Positions 33,808-42,928 of a stretch of DNA of 64,000 nt are shown here, piece by piece (within the stretch, counting starts at the first letter, position 1; every line of letters starts with the position of its first letter). Position numbers and translations under genes: made by a program. The DNA is from Halomonas campaniensis. GTDB lineage: Bacteria; Pseudomonadota; Gammaproteobacteria; Pseudomonadales; Halomonadaceae. Below the pieces are notes generated by a model. It saw only the letters and a list, made by a program, of their open reading frames with translations, did no database searches and had not been told where the DNA came from. The stretch spans positions 546,053 to 610,052 of the forward strand of contig NZ_JPUA01000034.1 of NCBI RefSeq assembly GCF_002211105.1, written 5' to 3'.

Positions 33808-34833
33808 TTAGTAAGTTTGCATTAAATAATCATAGGCATTTTTAATACGCTGAAACCGTGCTGACGCCAAGGCAACCTGGTGTTCGCTTTCCGAATAGAA
33901 GCGGTCCGGGTGGTGAAGCTGCGCCATCCGTCGATAGGCGTGGCGTACCTCTACCCGGGTGGCGCCAGGGGTAAGCCCCAACACCGAAAGCGCCCGCGTG
34001 GTGCGGTCGGGCGGTGGCGGTGAAGCGCGCTGCTGCCGATGGCGGTGCTCTTGGTGGTGCTGCTGACGAGAATCTTGTTGGCGGGAGCGTCGCTGCTCGC
34101 GTTCGGCTTGTTCGCGCTGCTGTTGCTGCCTTTGTCGTTCCTGCTCCTGTTGGCGTGTCTGTTCCCGCTGGCGCTGCTGTTCCTGTTCTCGCGCTTGGCG
34201 CGCCTGCTCCTGACGTTGCTGCTTCTCCTGCTGTTTTTGTTGCTTCTGTTGGTGGCGCTGCTCTTTTTTTCGTTGCTGTTGTTCGGCCCGGGCGTGAGCC
34301 TGCTGGTGTTGCCGTTCAGCCGCCTCAGCCTCACGTGCTTTTCGGGCATGGTAATCTGGGTCGTGGGTTTGCCAGTAGGCGTCGCGGCTAGGGTCTTCGG
34401 GGGTGGCAAGCGGGGTGCCTGTGAGTTCCTTAAACAGCGTATTTAAGGTCATTGGTGCAACATTTAGCAAATCAGCCAAAAAGCGCAAAATATAGTGGTT
34501 GGCCAGCGACAGCTCGCCGTCATCGGTGGCGACGGTAATGGCTTGATGAATAATGCTTAGGCTACGTTCAGAGCCGCACTCTTTGCGAACCACCTCGGCG
34601 GCTAACTGGATTGCCTGCAGATCCTGGCTATGGGCAATACTCATCACCGGCCCCAGCTCATGCCCATGGCGAAACTGCGCGGTCACCTGAGCCAAGCGGC
34701 GGCGGCGCTGGCCTTCCGAGACGTGTTGGCGGTGCACCAGCACCCAGGCCAACAGCAGCAGGGTTGCCGTATCCACTTGGCTACGGCTCTTTAATAGCAG
34801 CAGCTCAAAGGGTGAAAAACGGGCAATGGGCAT
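33808..34833 (-). CDS. DjlA-like protein: TerB-like domain, Gln/Arg-rich coil, C-terminal J domain
   Basis: Soluble protein of 341 residues. Residues about 20-150 resemble the TerB-like domain of DjlA (CGSERSLSIIHQAITVATDDGELSLANHYILRFLADLLNV). Residues about 165-270 are an extreme Gln/Arg/Glu coiled coil with long Q and QR runs. The C-terminus (about 280-341) is an intact J domain (ALSVLGLTPGATRVEVRHAYRRMAQLHHPDRFYSESEHQVALASARFQRIKNAYDYLM) containing HPD, so it can stimulate DnaK. DjlA normally has an N-terminal membrane helix, absent here. Upstream GGAG lies seven bases from ATG. Same strand as the J-like gene 76 bp downstream. Confidence 0.82.
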   Translation of the reverse strand: MPIARFSPFELLLLKSRSQVDTATLLLLAWVLVHRQHVSEGQRRRRLAQVTAQFRHGHELGPVMSIAHSQDLQAIQLAAEVVRKECGSERSLSIIHQAITVATDDGELSLANHYILRFLADLLNVAPMTLNTLFKELTGTPLATPEDPSRDAYWQTHDPDYHARKAREAEAAERQHQQAHARAEQQQRKKEQRHQQKQQKQQEKQQRQEQARQAREQEQQRQREQTRQQEQERQRQQQQREQAEREQRRSRQQDSRQQHHQEHRHRQQRASPPPPDRTTRALSVLGLTPGATRVEVRHAYRRMAQLHHPDRFYSESEHQVALASARFQRIKNAYDYLMQTY

Positions 34834-34948
34834 TTCCTAGCTCCACAGACGAAGAGGTAAATAAAGTACGGTGGCTTTATGCGGCAACATGATCATTTTT
34901 AGCCATGGTATATCATCACGTTAGGCAAAGGAGTAGGAGATTGATGAG

Positions 34949-36379
34949 TTGATCAACGTTGAGCGTAAAAACAGCTTTCAGCTGCGTCTTACCCGGCGGC
35001 TCAAGGAAGAGACATCGCATAACCTCGACGTCTATCTTTTTGTGCCTGGCGATTTGGGATTAAGCACCCAGCTTATCTCAGAAGAAGCCTTTTATCATGC
35101 TGCCATCAATGTCTCGCGTACCTACTACAGTGACGAGTATCTCCTGCCGCTGGTGCATAGTCGACTGGCCAGCCGTAATCGACTTGGCAGCGACTCGTAC
35201 CGGTTGAGTTTGAGCCTCTACGCCTACCAATACGTGGAAGCGATGGAGCGCACTACCCGCTCAATGCTGGTGAGTGCCAATAAGCTGCGCCATGCTCGCC
35301 AAGAGGAGCGCGAAGAGAACAGTGAGGTACAAGAGAGTGCCGTTGCTCTGCGTGACCAACTGCATGAGATGATCGACCTGAGCGACGGTATTCTCAAGCG
35401 ATTGAGACGGCATCAGCCCGATGACGAAAGTCTCTATAAGTACTTTGCCAATATTGATAACTACCTCTCCTGGTTTACCGAGCAGCAGTTGCTGGCGTTG
35501 GTCGCCCATATGCCTCGAGGGGGCGAGTTTACCGATATTCGTCGCCGTTTTATCAGTGTCTGCCATCGTGAGGATGAGTACCGCCGCGAACAGCAGTACA
35601 ACGCTGAGCGGGTGATGGCCGACCCGACACGAATGTCGAATAAAATGCGCCTGCTGCGGCGGTTGATTGAGCACCCGATTACGCTGAAACAAGAGGCCTT
35701 GGAGTTGGGCAGCGGTGAGCAAAAAGCGGTTAAAGCGCTTGCCACCGCCGTGGTGATGGCCTTTGTATCGTTAGGCGTGCTGCAGTTGCGTAGCGCCCTG
35801 GGTGATATCACCGCGCTGTTTGTGCTAGCCATGGCACTGCTCTACGCCATGCGGGAGGTGTTTAAGGATGATTTGCGCAATACCCTGTGGCGCTGGTTGC
35901 GTAAAGGCCGCCCCAAGTGGCGCCGCCAGTATTTAGACCCTACGCGCAATGCCGCGGTGGGGCGTCAATTGGAGTGGTTTGATTATAAGCGCTTTGCTTC
36001 ATTGGCCGCTGATATCCAAAAGATGCGCCGCCGCACGGTCGCTCAACGTGAAGAAGTGGTGCTTCACTACCGTTCAAGTTCACGTATGTCCCCCACGCGC
36101 TTTTTAAGCGGCTACGAGCACACCCGCGAAACCCTCAATCTGGATATCTCCATGCTCACCCGGCTCATGAGTAAGGGCAAACATCATATCTACCGCCTGA
36201 AAGATGGCCAGGCAGTGCGTGAGGGCGTCGAGCGCCGCCATCTGTTCAATCTGGTGATTCGGGAAACAGGCAGCGAAGATACGCCCTATCTTGCTCGTTG
36301 GAAGGTCGTCGTGAGCCGTTCGGGCATTGTCGATGTGGAGAAAGTCGAAGAGAGCAGTGGCGTGCAGGAGAAGAAATAA
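34949..36379 (+). CDS. Unrecognised membrane protein
   Basis: I do not recognise this 476-residue protein. It starts with TTG 34949, AGGAG being nine bases upstream; a two-codon ATG-AGT-TGA frame overlaps the start. Residues 1-245 are charged and mostly helical with a long region of Arg/Glu/His. Residues about 260-300 hold two close hydrophobic helices (VKALATAVVMAFVSLGVLQLRS and TALFVLAMALLYAMREV). The C-terminal cytosolic part (about 305-476) is basic, then contains beta-like segments (HIYRLKDGQAVREGVERRHLFNLVIRE ... ARWKVVVSRSGIVDVEKVEE). It is divergent from the DjlA-like gene, so a link with it is possible but unproven. Confidence 0.75.
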   Translation: MINVERKNSFQLRLTRRLKEETSHNLDVYLFVPGDLGLSTQLISEEAFYHAAINVSRTYYSDEYLLPLVHSRLASRNRLGSDSYRLSLSLYAYQYVEAMERTTRSMLVSANKLRHARQEEREENSEVQESAVALRDQLHEMIDLSDGILKRLRRHQPDDESLYKYFANIDNYLSWFTEQQLLALVAHMPRGGEFTDIRRRFISVCHREDEYRREQQYNAERVMADPTRMSNKMRLLRRLIEHPITLKQEALELGSGEQKAVKALATAVVMAFVSLGVLQLRSALGDITALFVLAMALLYAMREVFKDDLRNTLWRWLRKGRPKWRRQYLDPTRNAAVGRQLEWFDYKRFASLAADIQKMRRRTVAQREEVVLHYRSSSRMSPTRFLSGYEHTRETLNLDISMLTRLMSKGKHHIYRLKDGQAVREGVERRHLFNLVIRETGSEDTPYLARWKVVVSRSGIVDVEKVEESSGVQEKK

Positions 36380-36574
36380 AAAGTGAGGAGTCAATACGTC
36401 CCCATCCCCATAAACTGTGCCAGATCAACGCTGCCTCAATGCGTTCTTGGTTATGGCTCGCCAGCATAGGCAAATTGCCCGCAGCGAACTAGGCTCAAAG
36501 AACAAGCAGGACAACCTGCATCTGCGACTCAGTCTTTAAAATACCTCTTAAGGGCTGACGCAAGGAGGAGAGCC

Positions 36575-37264
36575 ATGCAAGCTATCGATATTATGACGCC
36601 CAAAGTGGTCAGCGTGGGCCCGGATACGGAAGTGCGCGACATTGCCCAACTGCTACTCAAGCACCGTATCAGTGCCGTTCCTGTGGTGGATAAGGATCGC
36701 CAGTTGGTTGGCATTGTCAGTGAAGGCGATTTAATGCGTCGGGTAAAAGATGAGGGTGACCACCGCGACGCCTGGTGGTTATCGCTGTTTACCGGTGGTA
36801 AGGATGCGGCGGACTATGTGAAGTCCCACGGTCGAAAAGCCCATGAAGTCATGACGGCCAACCCGCTATCCGTCGCGGAAAACACACCGCTGCACACCAT
36901 TGCGCGTATGTTGGAAAAACACCATATCAAGCGGGTGCCTGTGCTACGTGATGGCAAGTTAGTGGGCATTGTCAGCCGCGCTAACCTGCTACAAGGTATC
37001 GCCAATGCTGCCGTGGCGCCAACCCAGTCGCCCACGGATGACCGGCAGATTCGTGAGGCCATTCTCAAAGAGGTTGAGAATAATACCGGTGTACAGGTCG
37101 AAGGCATTAGCGTGATTGTGGATGGCGGTGCGGTAGAGGTTTGGGGGCTGGTTGAATCCCATGAGCAGAAGCAGGCGGTGACCGTTGCTGCGGAAAACGT
37201 GCCAGGGGTCACGAAGGTTGAAAACCACCTGGGTATGATGCCGCGGGGCGTGGGCTATATGTGA
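36575..37264 (+). CDS. CBS domain pair plus BON domain protein
   Basis: Cytosolic protein of 229 residues. Two CBS domains (about 5-60 and 88-143: VSVGPDTEVRDIAQLLLKHRISAVPVVDKDRQLVGIVSEGDLMRR and LSVAENTPLHTIARMLEKHHIKRVPVLRDGKLVGIVSRANLLQG) form a nucleotide-binding Bateman module. A C-terminal BON domain (about 150-215) carries VQVEGISVIVDGGAVEVWGLVESHEQKQAVTVAAENVPGVTKVENHL. Such proteins often sense adenosine nucleotides; their partners are mostly unknown. GGAGGAGAG precedes ATG. A terminator follows directly. Confidence 0.9.
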   Translation: MQAIDIMTPKVVSVGPDTEVRDIAQLLLKHRISAVPVVDKDRQLVGIVSEGDLMRRVKDEGDHRDAWWLSLFTGGKDAADYVKSHGRKAHEVMTANPLSVAENTPLHTIARMLEKHHIKRVPVLRDGKLVGIVSRANLLQGIANAAVAPTQSPTDDRQIREAILKEVENNTGVQVEGISVIVDGGAVEVWGLVESHEQKQAVTVAAENVPGVTKVENHLGMMPRGVGYM

Positions 37265-37267
37265 CCT

Positions 37268-37295
37268 AAAGCCCGCTATTAAAATAGCGGGCTTT
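37268..37295. terminator. Bidirectional terminator after CBS-BON gene
   Basis: AAAGCCCGCTATT and AATAGCGGGCTTT form a near-perfect hairpin followed by TTT in the plus direction and preceded by AAA. It lies between convergent genes. Confidence 0.8.
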
Positions 37296-37335
37296 TCCTT
37301 CGTTGCTTCTCTTAAGCACTCTATTAAACACGCGC

Positions 37336-38460
37336 TTAAACCACTGCTTTAATCGCTTGCTCCAAGCTGTTTACGCTGCGCTCTGTGTGGTGCAGCTTAT
37401 CTAGACCAAATAGACCTATCCGGAAGGTTTGGAAGTTATCGCCCTCATCGCACATTAGCGGTACGCCGCCCGCCACTTGCACGCCCGCCTGGGCAAGTTT
37501 GCCCACCAAGCCGCTATCGTCGCTGTAGCACACCACCACGCCAGGGGCTTCAAATCCTTCCGCGGCAACGCTGACAAAACCGTGGCGCTTAAGCATCGCG
37601 CGGACTTCCCTGCCAATCGCCTGCTGCTCCTCTTTTACCTTGGCAAAGCCATAAGCCCGGGTCTCCTGCATAATGTCCCGTAACTGCCGCAGTGCATCGG
37701 TAGGCATGGTGGCGTGGTAAGCGTGCCCGCCATTTTCATAGGCCTGCATAATGCTGTGCCACTTGCCTAAGTCGCAGGCAAAGCTGTTGCTCTGGGTCTC
37801 GCTCAAACGCTGGGTGGCACGCTCTGAGAGCATCACCATGGCGCAGCAGGGCGAGCCGCTCCAGCCTTTCTGCGGTGCGCTGACCACCACATCAATGCCT
37901 AGCGCCTGCATATCCACCCACAGGGTGCCCGCCGCAATGGCGTCCAGCACGAACAGACCACCTACCTCATGAGTTGCTTCGGCAAGCGCCTGAATATAGT
38001 CGTCCGGGAGCAGCAAGCCAGCGGAGGTCTCCACTTGCGGGGCAAACACGACGGCAGGTTTCTCGCTACGAATTTGCGCCACGGCCTCATCAATGGGCAC
38101 TGGATGAAAAGGTGAATGCGGATCATCGGCATTCAGGCGCCGTGCTTTAAGCACCGTGTGCTGTTGGGTTAAACGCCCCATCTCAATAATTTGCGTCCAA
38201 CGGTAGCTGAACCAGCCATTGCGAATAACCAGGGGGTTCTGGTCAACGGCAAACTGGCGCGCCACCGCTTCCATACCAAAGGTACCACTCCCCGGCACGA
38301 TGACCGCAGCGTGGGCGCTATACACCTCCTTAAGCGTGGCCGAAATGTCCCGCATCACACCTTGAAACTGCTGTGACATATGGTTCAGTGAGCGGTCGGT
38401 ATAAACCACTGAGTATTCAAGCAGACCCTCGGGGTCGACATTGGGCAGTAAACCAGCCAT
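37336..38460 (-). CDS. Class V PLP-dependent aminotransferase (alanine-glyoxylate/serine-pyruvate type)
   Basis: Enzyme of 374 residues. Fold-type I features: VIVPGSGTFGMEAVARQFA near residue 55, the aspartate that contacts PLP in LFVLDAIAAGTLWVD, and the Schiff-base lysine in VVVSAPQKGWSGSPCCAMVMLSE (about residue 195). It resembles alanine-glyoxylate/serine-pyruvate aminotransferases; the amino donor cannot be predicted. AGGAGAACGCC precedes ATG. It is divergent from the thu cluster and shares the intergenic region with the twin LacI-type operators, so it may be co-regulated. Confidence 0.88.
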   Translation of the reverse strand: MAGLLPNVDPEGLLEYSVVYTDRSLNHMSQQFQGVMRDISATLKEVYSAHAAVIVPGSGTFGMEAVARQFAVDQNPLVIRNGWFSYRWTQIIEMGRLTQQHTVLKARRLNADDPHSPFHPVPIDEAVAQIRSEKPAVVFAPQVETSAGLLLPDDYIQALAEATHEVGGLFVLDAIAAGTLWVDMQALGIDVVVSAPQKGWSGSPCCAMVMLSERATQRLSETQSNSFACDLGKWHSIMQAYENGGHAYHATMPTDALRQLRDIMQETRAYGFAKVKEEQQAIGREVRAMLKRHGFVSVAAEGFEAPGVVVCYSDDSGLVGKLAQAGVQVAGGVPLMCDEGDNFQTFRIGLFGLDKLHHTERSVNSLEQAIKAVV

Positions 38461-38615
38461 GGCGTTCTCCTGGTGTTAGAAACAGCTAGTGAAACACGTG
38501 CTTGAGCGGCGCTAAAGCACGTGTGAACACATCAGAATACGGATAACCAGGGCGCTATGCCAATAGCGTTAGCGAACAGAGTGGTCCTCTTTAGTTCGAC
38601 TAAAGTTGCAGATAA

Positions 38616-38649
38616 GTAAACGTTTACGTATTTGCAGTAAACGTTTACT
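38616..38649. promoter_or_regulatory. Tandem LacI-family operators upstream of thuA
   Basis: GTAAACGTTTAC occurs twice as a perfect 12-bp palindrome (38616-38627 and 38637-38648), the second extended by one matching pair. Centres are 21 bp apart, about two helical turns. The central ACG/CGT with flanking AAA/TTT is typical of LacI/GalR operators, and the lacI-type gene at 41939 ends the adjacent cluster. Binding would probably repress thuA and possibly the divergent aminotransferase gene. Confidence 0.8.
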
Positions 38650-38713
38650 TTAGCGTTTGAGAGGTACAAAGATGCTATTTAGGCGCGACTGCCAGTCTGG
38701 CTGAGGAGAAAAG

Positions 38714-39493
38714 ATGACTATTAATGTCACCGTATGGGGTGAAAACGTTCACGAACAAACCAATGACGTCGTGGCACGCATTTATCCTGACGGCATGCAT
38801 CACTGCATCGCCAGAGGTTTAAACGAAGCGAAGGGTATTCACGCCACCGCGGTTACCTTGCAAGACCCCGAGCAAGGGCTAAGTGAAGCAACCCTTGAGA
38901 ATACCGATGTGCTGCTGTGGTGGGGCCACGCCGCCCACGGCGATGTGCTGGAAGAGACCGTCGACCGCGTACAGGCCCGCGTGTTGCAGGGCATGGGACT
39001 TATAGTGCTGCACTCTGGGCACTACGCAAAAATCTTCAAGCGTTTGATGGGCACCACCTGCTCTCTCAAGTGGCGGGAAGCGGGGGAGCGCGAGCGGCTG
39101 TGGGTCGTGAACCCTGGTCATCCTATCGTTCAGGGCCTGGGCGACTATATCGAGCTGCCGCATACCGAAATGTACGGCGAGCCGTTTGCGGTGCCCAACC
39201 CCGATGAGGTGATCTTTATCAGTGCCTTTGAAGGTGGCGAAGTATTCCGTTCAGGGCTGACCTACAAGCGCGGCAACGGCAAGATTTTCTACTTTCGCCC
39301 TGGCCACGAAACCTACCCGATTTACTATGACGTCCAAGTTAAAACGGTGCTGAAGAACGCGGTGAATTGGGCCCGCCCGGAAGGCTCCCGATGGATCGAC
39401 AGCTGCCCAAATGTTCCTGCCGATCAGGCCCCCAACCCGGTGGAGATCAAAGGGGAAAGCCTGCATAAACCTGGCGAGGAGGGCTTCAAATGA
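38714..39493 (+). CDS. thuA: ThuA-like disaccharide utilisation protein
   Basis: Protein of 259 residues from the ThuA (trehalose utilisation) family. It has the flavodoxin-like start [14 protein letters not shown], then [62 protein letters not shown], and [25 protein letters not shown]. In Rhizobium/Agrobacterium ThuA with ThuB acts in catabolism of disaccharides through 3-keto sugars. GAGGAGAAAAG precedes ATG. It overlaps thuB by 4 bp, showing translational coupling. Confidence 0.88.
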   Translation: MTINVTVWGENVHEQTNDVVARIYPDGMHHCIARGLNEAKGIHATAVTLQDPEQGLSEATLENTDVLLWWGHAAHGDVLEETVDRVQARVLQGMGLIVLHSGHYAKIFKRLMGTTCSLKWREAGERERLWVVNPGHPIVQGLGDYIELPHTEMYGEPFAVPNPDEVIFISAFEGGEVFRSGLTYKRGNGKIFYFRPGHETYPIYYDVQVKTVLKNAVNWARPEGSRWIDSCPNVPADQAPNPVEIKGESLHKPGEEGFK

Positions 39494-40539
39494 TCCGTTT
39501 AGCGATTATTGGCGCGGGCAGCATGGCAGGAGAGCACGCCAAGCACTTTGGCCGGATTGAGGGTGTGGAAGTAGTGGCGGTGTGCGATATGGAGCTGGCC
39601 AAGGCCCGCGACTTTGCTGGTCGTTTTGGTATCGCCGATGCGTATGACGACCTGGAGGCTATGCTGGCGCGGGAGGATATCCAGGCCGTTAGCAACGTCA
39701 CGCCAGATGGTGTTCATAAGCGCACGTCACTGGCCGCGATTGCCGCCGGCAAACACATTTTATGTGAAAAACCGCTGGCGACGAATGCCGACGATGCTCA
39801 TGCAATGGCCCAAGCGGCCGAGGCCGCCAACGTTATCAATATGGTCAACTTTAGCTATCGCGATGCACCGGCCATTCAGCACGCCCGTGCACTGATTACC
39901 GCTGGGGCGATTGGACAAGTCCGACACGTGGATGCCAGCTATCGGCAGAGCTGGCTGGTCAGCAATGCCTGGGGGCGTTGGGATCAGGATAGCCAGTGGC
40001 TTTGGCGGCTCTCGGAAGCCCACGGCAGTAAAGGCGTGCTAGGGGATGTGGGCGTCCATATTGTCGATTTTGCAAGCTTCCCCGTTGGCGATATTACCCG
40101 CGTTAACTGCGAACTGACCTGTTTTGAGAAAGCCCCGGATAACCGCATCGGCGACTATCTGCTGGATGCTAACGATACCGCGCTAATGCGAGTGACCTTT
40201 GCCAATGGAGCCAAGGGCACCCTTCAGGCTACCCGCTGGGCGACCGGGCATCACAACTCGCTAACCCTGAGCGTACACGGCGATAAAGGAGCTATTCGGG
40301 TCGATTTGGATACATCATTAGATGAGGTGCAGGTCTGCCTGGATGACAGTGTTCACCCCGCCCGCTGGAGCACGGTCAAGGCTCCGTCCACACCCAGTAT
40401 CTATCAGCGTTTCATTGAAAGCATCCGCAGTGGTGAAAACGACCAGCCGGACTTTGCCCGCGGCGCGGCGATCCAAACCGTTCTTGATGCCTGTGTTATC
40501 TCCAGTCAGGAGGATCGCAGCTTGGCCATTGTCCGCTAA
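39490..40539 (+). CDS. thuB: Gfo/Idh/MocA family oxidoreductase, ThuB-like
   Basis: NAD(P)-dependent sugar dehydrogenase of 349 residues. The dinucleotide fold begins [34 protein letters not shown] gives the conserved EKP lysine; the C-terminal domain has [21 protein letters not shown] with the catalytic Asp/His pattern DxGxHxxD. Its 4-bp overlap with thuA suggests they act together, ThuB producing a 3-keto derivative from a disaccharide or glycoside. Actual substrate (trehalose, sucrose, maltitol or other) is not readable. Confidence 0.87.
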   Translation: MIRLAIIGAGSMAGEHAKHFGRIEGVEVVAVCDMELAKARDFAGRFGIADAYDDLEAMLAREDIQAVSNVTPDGVHKRTSLAAIAAGKHILCEKPLATNADDAHAMAQAAEAANVINMVNFSYRDAPAIQHARALITAGAIGQVRHVDASYRQSWLVSNAWGRWDQDSQWLWRLSEAHGSKGVLGDVGVHIVDFASFPVGDITRVNCELTCFEKAPDNRIGDYLLDANDTALMRVTFANGAKGTLQATRWATGHHNSLTLSVHGDKGAIRVDLDTSLDEVQVCLDDSVHPARWSTVKAPSTPSIYQRFIESIRSGENDQPDFARGAAIQTVLDACVISSQEDRSLAIVR

Positions 40540-40594
40540 AACAATTGATACAACGCTCTAACCACCTACCAATAACAAATAGAGGTGAATTGCC

Positions 40595-41866
40595 ATGTTC
40601 CACACCCCACGTAAAGCGCTATGTATGTTAGCGGGCCTGGCCTTGCTGCCTTTCGCGCTACCTGCCGATGCCGTCGAGATTACTATTGCCTGTGGTGATG
40701 GCGGTGAGGCAGATTTTTGCCCGGAGCTGGCGCAGCGCTGGGCAGAAGCGAACGGTCATCAGGTTAATATTGTAACCACGCCGCCGTCGCCCACTGAGAA
40801 ACTCTCGCTGTACCAACAGCTGTTAGGCAGCCACTCGCAAGATGTGGATGTGCTAATGGTTGATATCGTCTGGCCAGGCTTATTAGCCGAGCACTTGGTC
40901 GATTTAAATGAGTACCTGCCTGACAGTGCCACCGAAGGATTTATTCCCTCTTTAATGGCGAATAATACCGTGCAGGGAAAATTGGTGGCACTGCCCTGGT
41001 TTACCGACGCGGGGTTACTTTACTACCGGCACGATTTATTAGACAAATACGACGCCTCAGTGCCGCAAACTTGGCGAGCTCTGACCGACACCGCGCGACA
41101 GATTCAAACCGCTGAGCGTGAGGCTGGCAATCAGCGAATGCACGGGTTTGTATTTCAGGGGCGGGCCTATGAAGGCTTGACCACCAATGCTTTAGAGTGG
41201 GTAGCGAGCTACGGCGGCGGTACCTTTATTGATGAAAAGGGGCAGGTGACGGTTAATAATGTCAATGCAGTCACCGCCTTAACCCTGGCTGCTTCGTGGA
41301 TCGGTGATATTAGCCCCGAAGGCGTACGTAACTATATGGAAGAGGAAGCCCGAGGCGTCTTCCAGGCAGGAAATGCAGTTTTTATGCGCAACTGGCCTTA
41401 CGCATGGTCGCTAGGGCAAGCCGATGGCACGCCGATTCAGGGCAAGTTTGCGGTGGCGCCGTTACCCAGTGGGCCTGATGGGCAGTCTGTCGCGACGCTT
41501 GGTGGCTGGAACTGGGCTGTTTCGCGCTACTCAGAACACCCAGCAATTGCTGCTGATTTAGCCGCCTATTTAAGTGCTGCCGAGCAACAGAAATCCCATG
41601 CGATTATGTATGGGCGTAATCCCACTCGGCCTGCCTTGTATGAAGACGACGATGTCTTGGCCGCTCAGCCCTTTATTGGCGAGCTTTATCAGACCGTAAT
41701 GAATGGCGTGCCGCGCCCAGCCAGTATCACCGGAGATGCTTACCCTCGGGTATCTAATGCTATTTTTAACCGCGTGCACGAAGTCCTTTCTGGTGACGTT
41801 GAGCCCAGCCAGGCATTACAGCAGTTGGAAAGCGAGCTTATTCGTTTAGGGCGTCGTGGCTGGTAG
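40595..41866 (+). CDS. ABC transporter sugar-binding protein, ThuE/MalE-like
   Basis: Periplasmic receptor of 423 residues. A signal peptide (about 1-26, LALLPFALPADA) precedes a family-1 binding fold: VEITIACGDGGEADFCPELAQRWAEANGHQVNIV, DVLMVDIVWPGLLAEHLVDLNEYLP, LVALPWFTDAGLLYYRHDLLDKY, GRAYEGLTTNALEWVASYGGGTFIDEKG and TLGGWNWAVSRYSEHP. It resembles trehalose/maltose receptors. It is 55 bp after thuB. The usual permease (thuF, thuG) and ATPase (thuK) genes do not follow; instead a LacI gene comes next. The partner subunits must be elsewhere or lost. Confidence 0.88.
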   Translation: MFHTPRKALCMLAGLALLPFALPADAVEITIACGDGGEADFCPELAQRWAEANGHQVNIVTTPPSPTEKLSLYQQLLGSHSQDVDVLMVDIVWPGLLAEHLVDLNEYLPDSATEGFIPSLMANNTVQGKLVALPWFTDAGLLYYRHDLLDKYDASVPQTWRALTDTARQIQTAEREAGNQRMHGFVFQGRAYEGLTTNALEWVASYGGGTFIDEKGQVTVNNVNAVTALTLAASWIGDISPEGVRNYMEEEARGVFQAGNAVFMRNWPYAWSLGQADGTPIQGKFAVAPLPSGPDGQSVATLGGWNWAVSRYSEHPAIAADLAAYLSAAEQQKSHAIMYGRNPTRPALYEDDDVLAAQPFIGELYQTVMNGVPRPASITGDAYPRVSNAIFNRVHEVLSGDVEPSQALQQLESELIRLGRRGW

Positions 41867-41938
41867 TCTGTCGCAACGCCGGGCGTTTTTCGGCACACTG
41901 GACGCTTTCCAGGTGAGAGATAGGGCGAGAAATAGTCG

Positions 41939-42928
41939 GTGAGAGAGAGCAAACAAAGCGCCCAAACGGCCACCATTCGGGAAATTGCCCGGCGGGCCCA
42001 GGTATCGATTGCCTCGGTCAGCCGGGCCCTGAACGGCAAGCCGGGGCTCAGTGAGGCCCTGCGTGAGAAGATTTTGGCGATTAGTCGGGAAGTAGCCTAC
42101 CAGCCCAGCGCCGCGGCTCGTCAGCTAATAAGCGGTAAAATGGCGGTGGTGGGCATCTCGCTCGGGCGTCAGGATATTGAGCTGCGCCCTTACTATATCT
42201 TGCTCTACCAGCATCTTACCGTGGCCCTTCATCAGCAGGGGATGGTGCCGGTGTTCTTTAATCACCAGCAAACCGCCGAACTGCCAGCGCGCGCGGGGGC
42301 AGCCATTTTGCTTGGTGAGGCTCCCAACGATGAGCGCCCAGCGCTGCTCAAATCTGCGGCGATTCCCTTTGTGCGCATAGGGGAGGCGGGGGCGGGCTTT
42401 TCCGTCTCCCCGGACGATAGGCAGGGTCTGTATGAGATGACCCACCACCTCATTACTCAGGGTCGCAGGCGGCTGGCGTTTATGGGTGGAGAGCTAGAGG
42501 TGCCGCGCCCCCATAGCCGTTTGGAGGGCTACCGGCGGGCGTTGGCAGAGGCTGGGTTTGCCGAACGCTTGATCAGCCTACCGCACCGCTTGGCGTCAGA
42601 CTCCCTTAACAGCTATCGCTATTTAAATCGCTATTTAGATCAAGAGGGCGCCCAACCACTGCCTTTTGATGCGCTGGTATGCGCCACCGACGAACTAGCG
42701 TTGGGCTGTGTGGCCGCGCTGGAAGACCGTGGAATTGAGGTGCCTGTTCAGGTCGCGGTGACAGGCTTTGATGACCTGCCCACCCTCGCCACTGGGCTCA
42801 CCACCGTACGGCAGGATATTGCCGAGATAGCCGAGACGAGCATGGCTCTACTGGCAGAAGCGAGGGCGGGGGAAGCGCCCCGTCACGTATCGCTGCCGGT
42901 GACGCTGGTGGTGCGCGAAACGAGTTAG
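41939..42928 (+). CDS. LacI-family transcriptional repressor
   Basis: Regulator of 329 residues beginning at GTG 41939. The N-terminal HTH is clear (TIREIARRAQVSIASVSRALNGKPGLSEALREKILAISREVAYQPSAAARQL, about residues 12-63), including the hinge AARQL, followed by a periplasmic-binding-like effector domain (VVGISLGRQD ... VAVTGFDDLPTLATGLTTVRQDIAEIAETSMALL). The twin palindromes upstream of thuA are the expected targets. Its stop codon overlaps by two bases the stop of the cdd relic on the opposite strand. Confidence 0.92.
   Translation: MRESKQSAQTATIREIARRAQVSIASVSRALNGKPGLSEALREKILAISREVAYQPSAAARQLISGKMAVVGISLGRQDIELRPYYILLYQHLTVALHQQGMVPVFFNHQQTAELPARAGAAILLGEAPNDERPALLKSAAIPFVRIGEAGAGFSVSPDDRQGLYEMTHHLITQGRRRLAFMGGELEVPRPHSRLEGYRRALAEAGFAERLISLPHRLASDSLNSYRYLNRYLDQEGAQPLPFDALVCATDELALGCVAALEDRGIEVPVQVAVTGFDDLPTLATGLTTVRQDIAEIAETSMALLAEARAGEAPRHVSLPVTLVVRETS

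Noticed and set aside
34039-34446. Leucine-rich 135-codon frame on the plus strand that looks like a membrane protein
   Set aside because: It is the complement of the Gln/Arg coil of the DjlA-like gene; CTG/TTG runs are simply the reverse of CAG/CAA codons.
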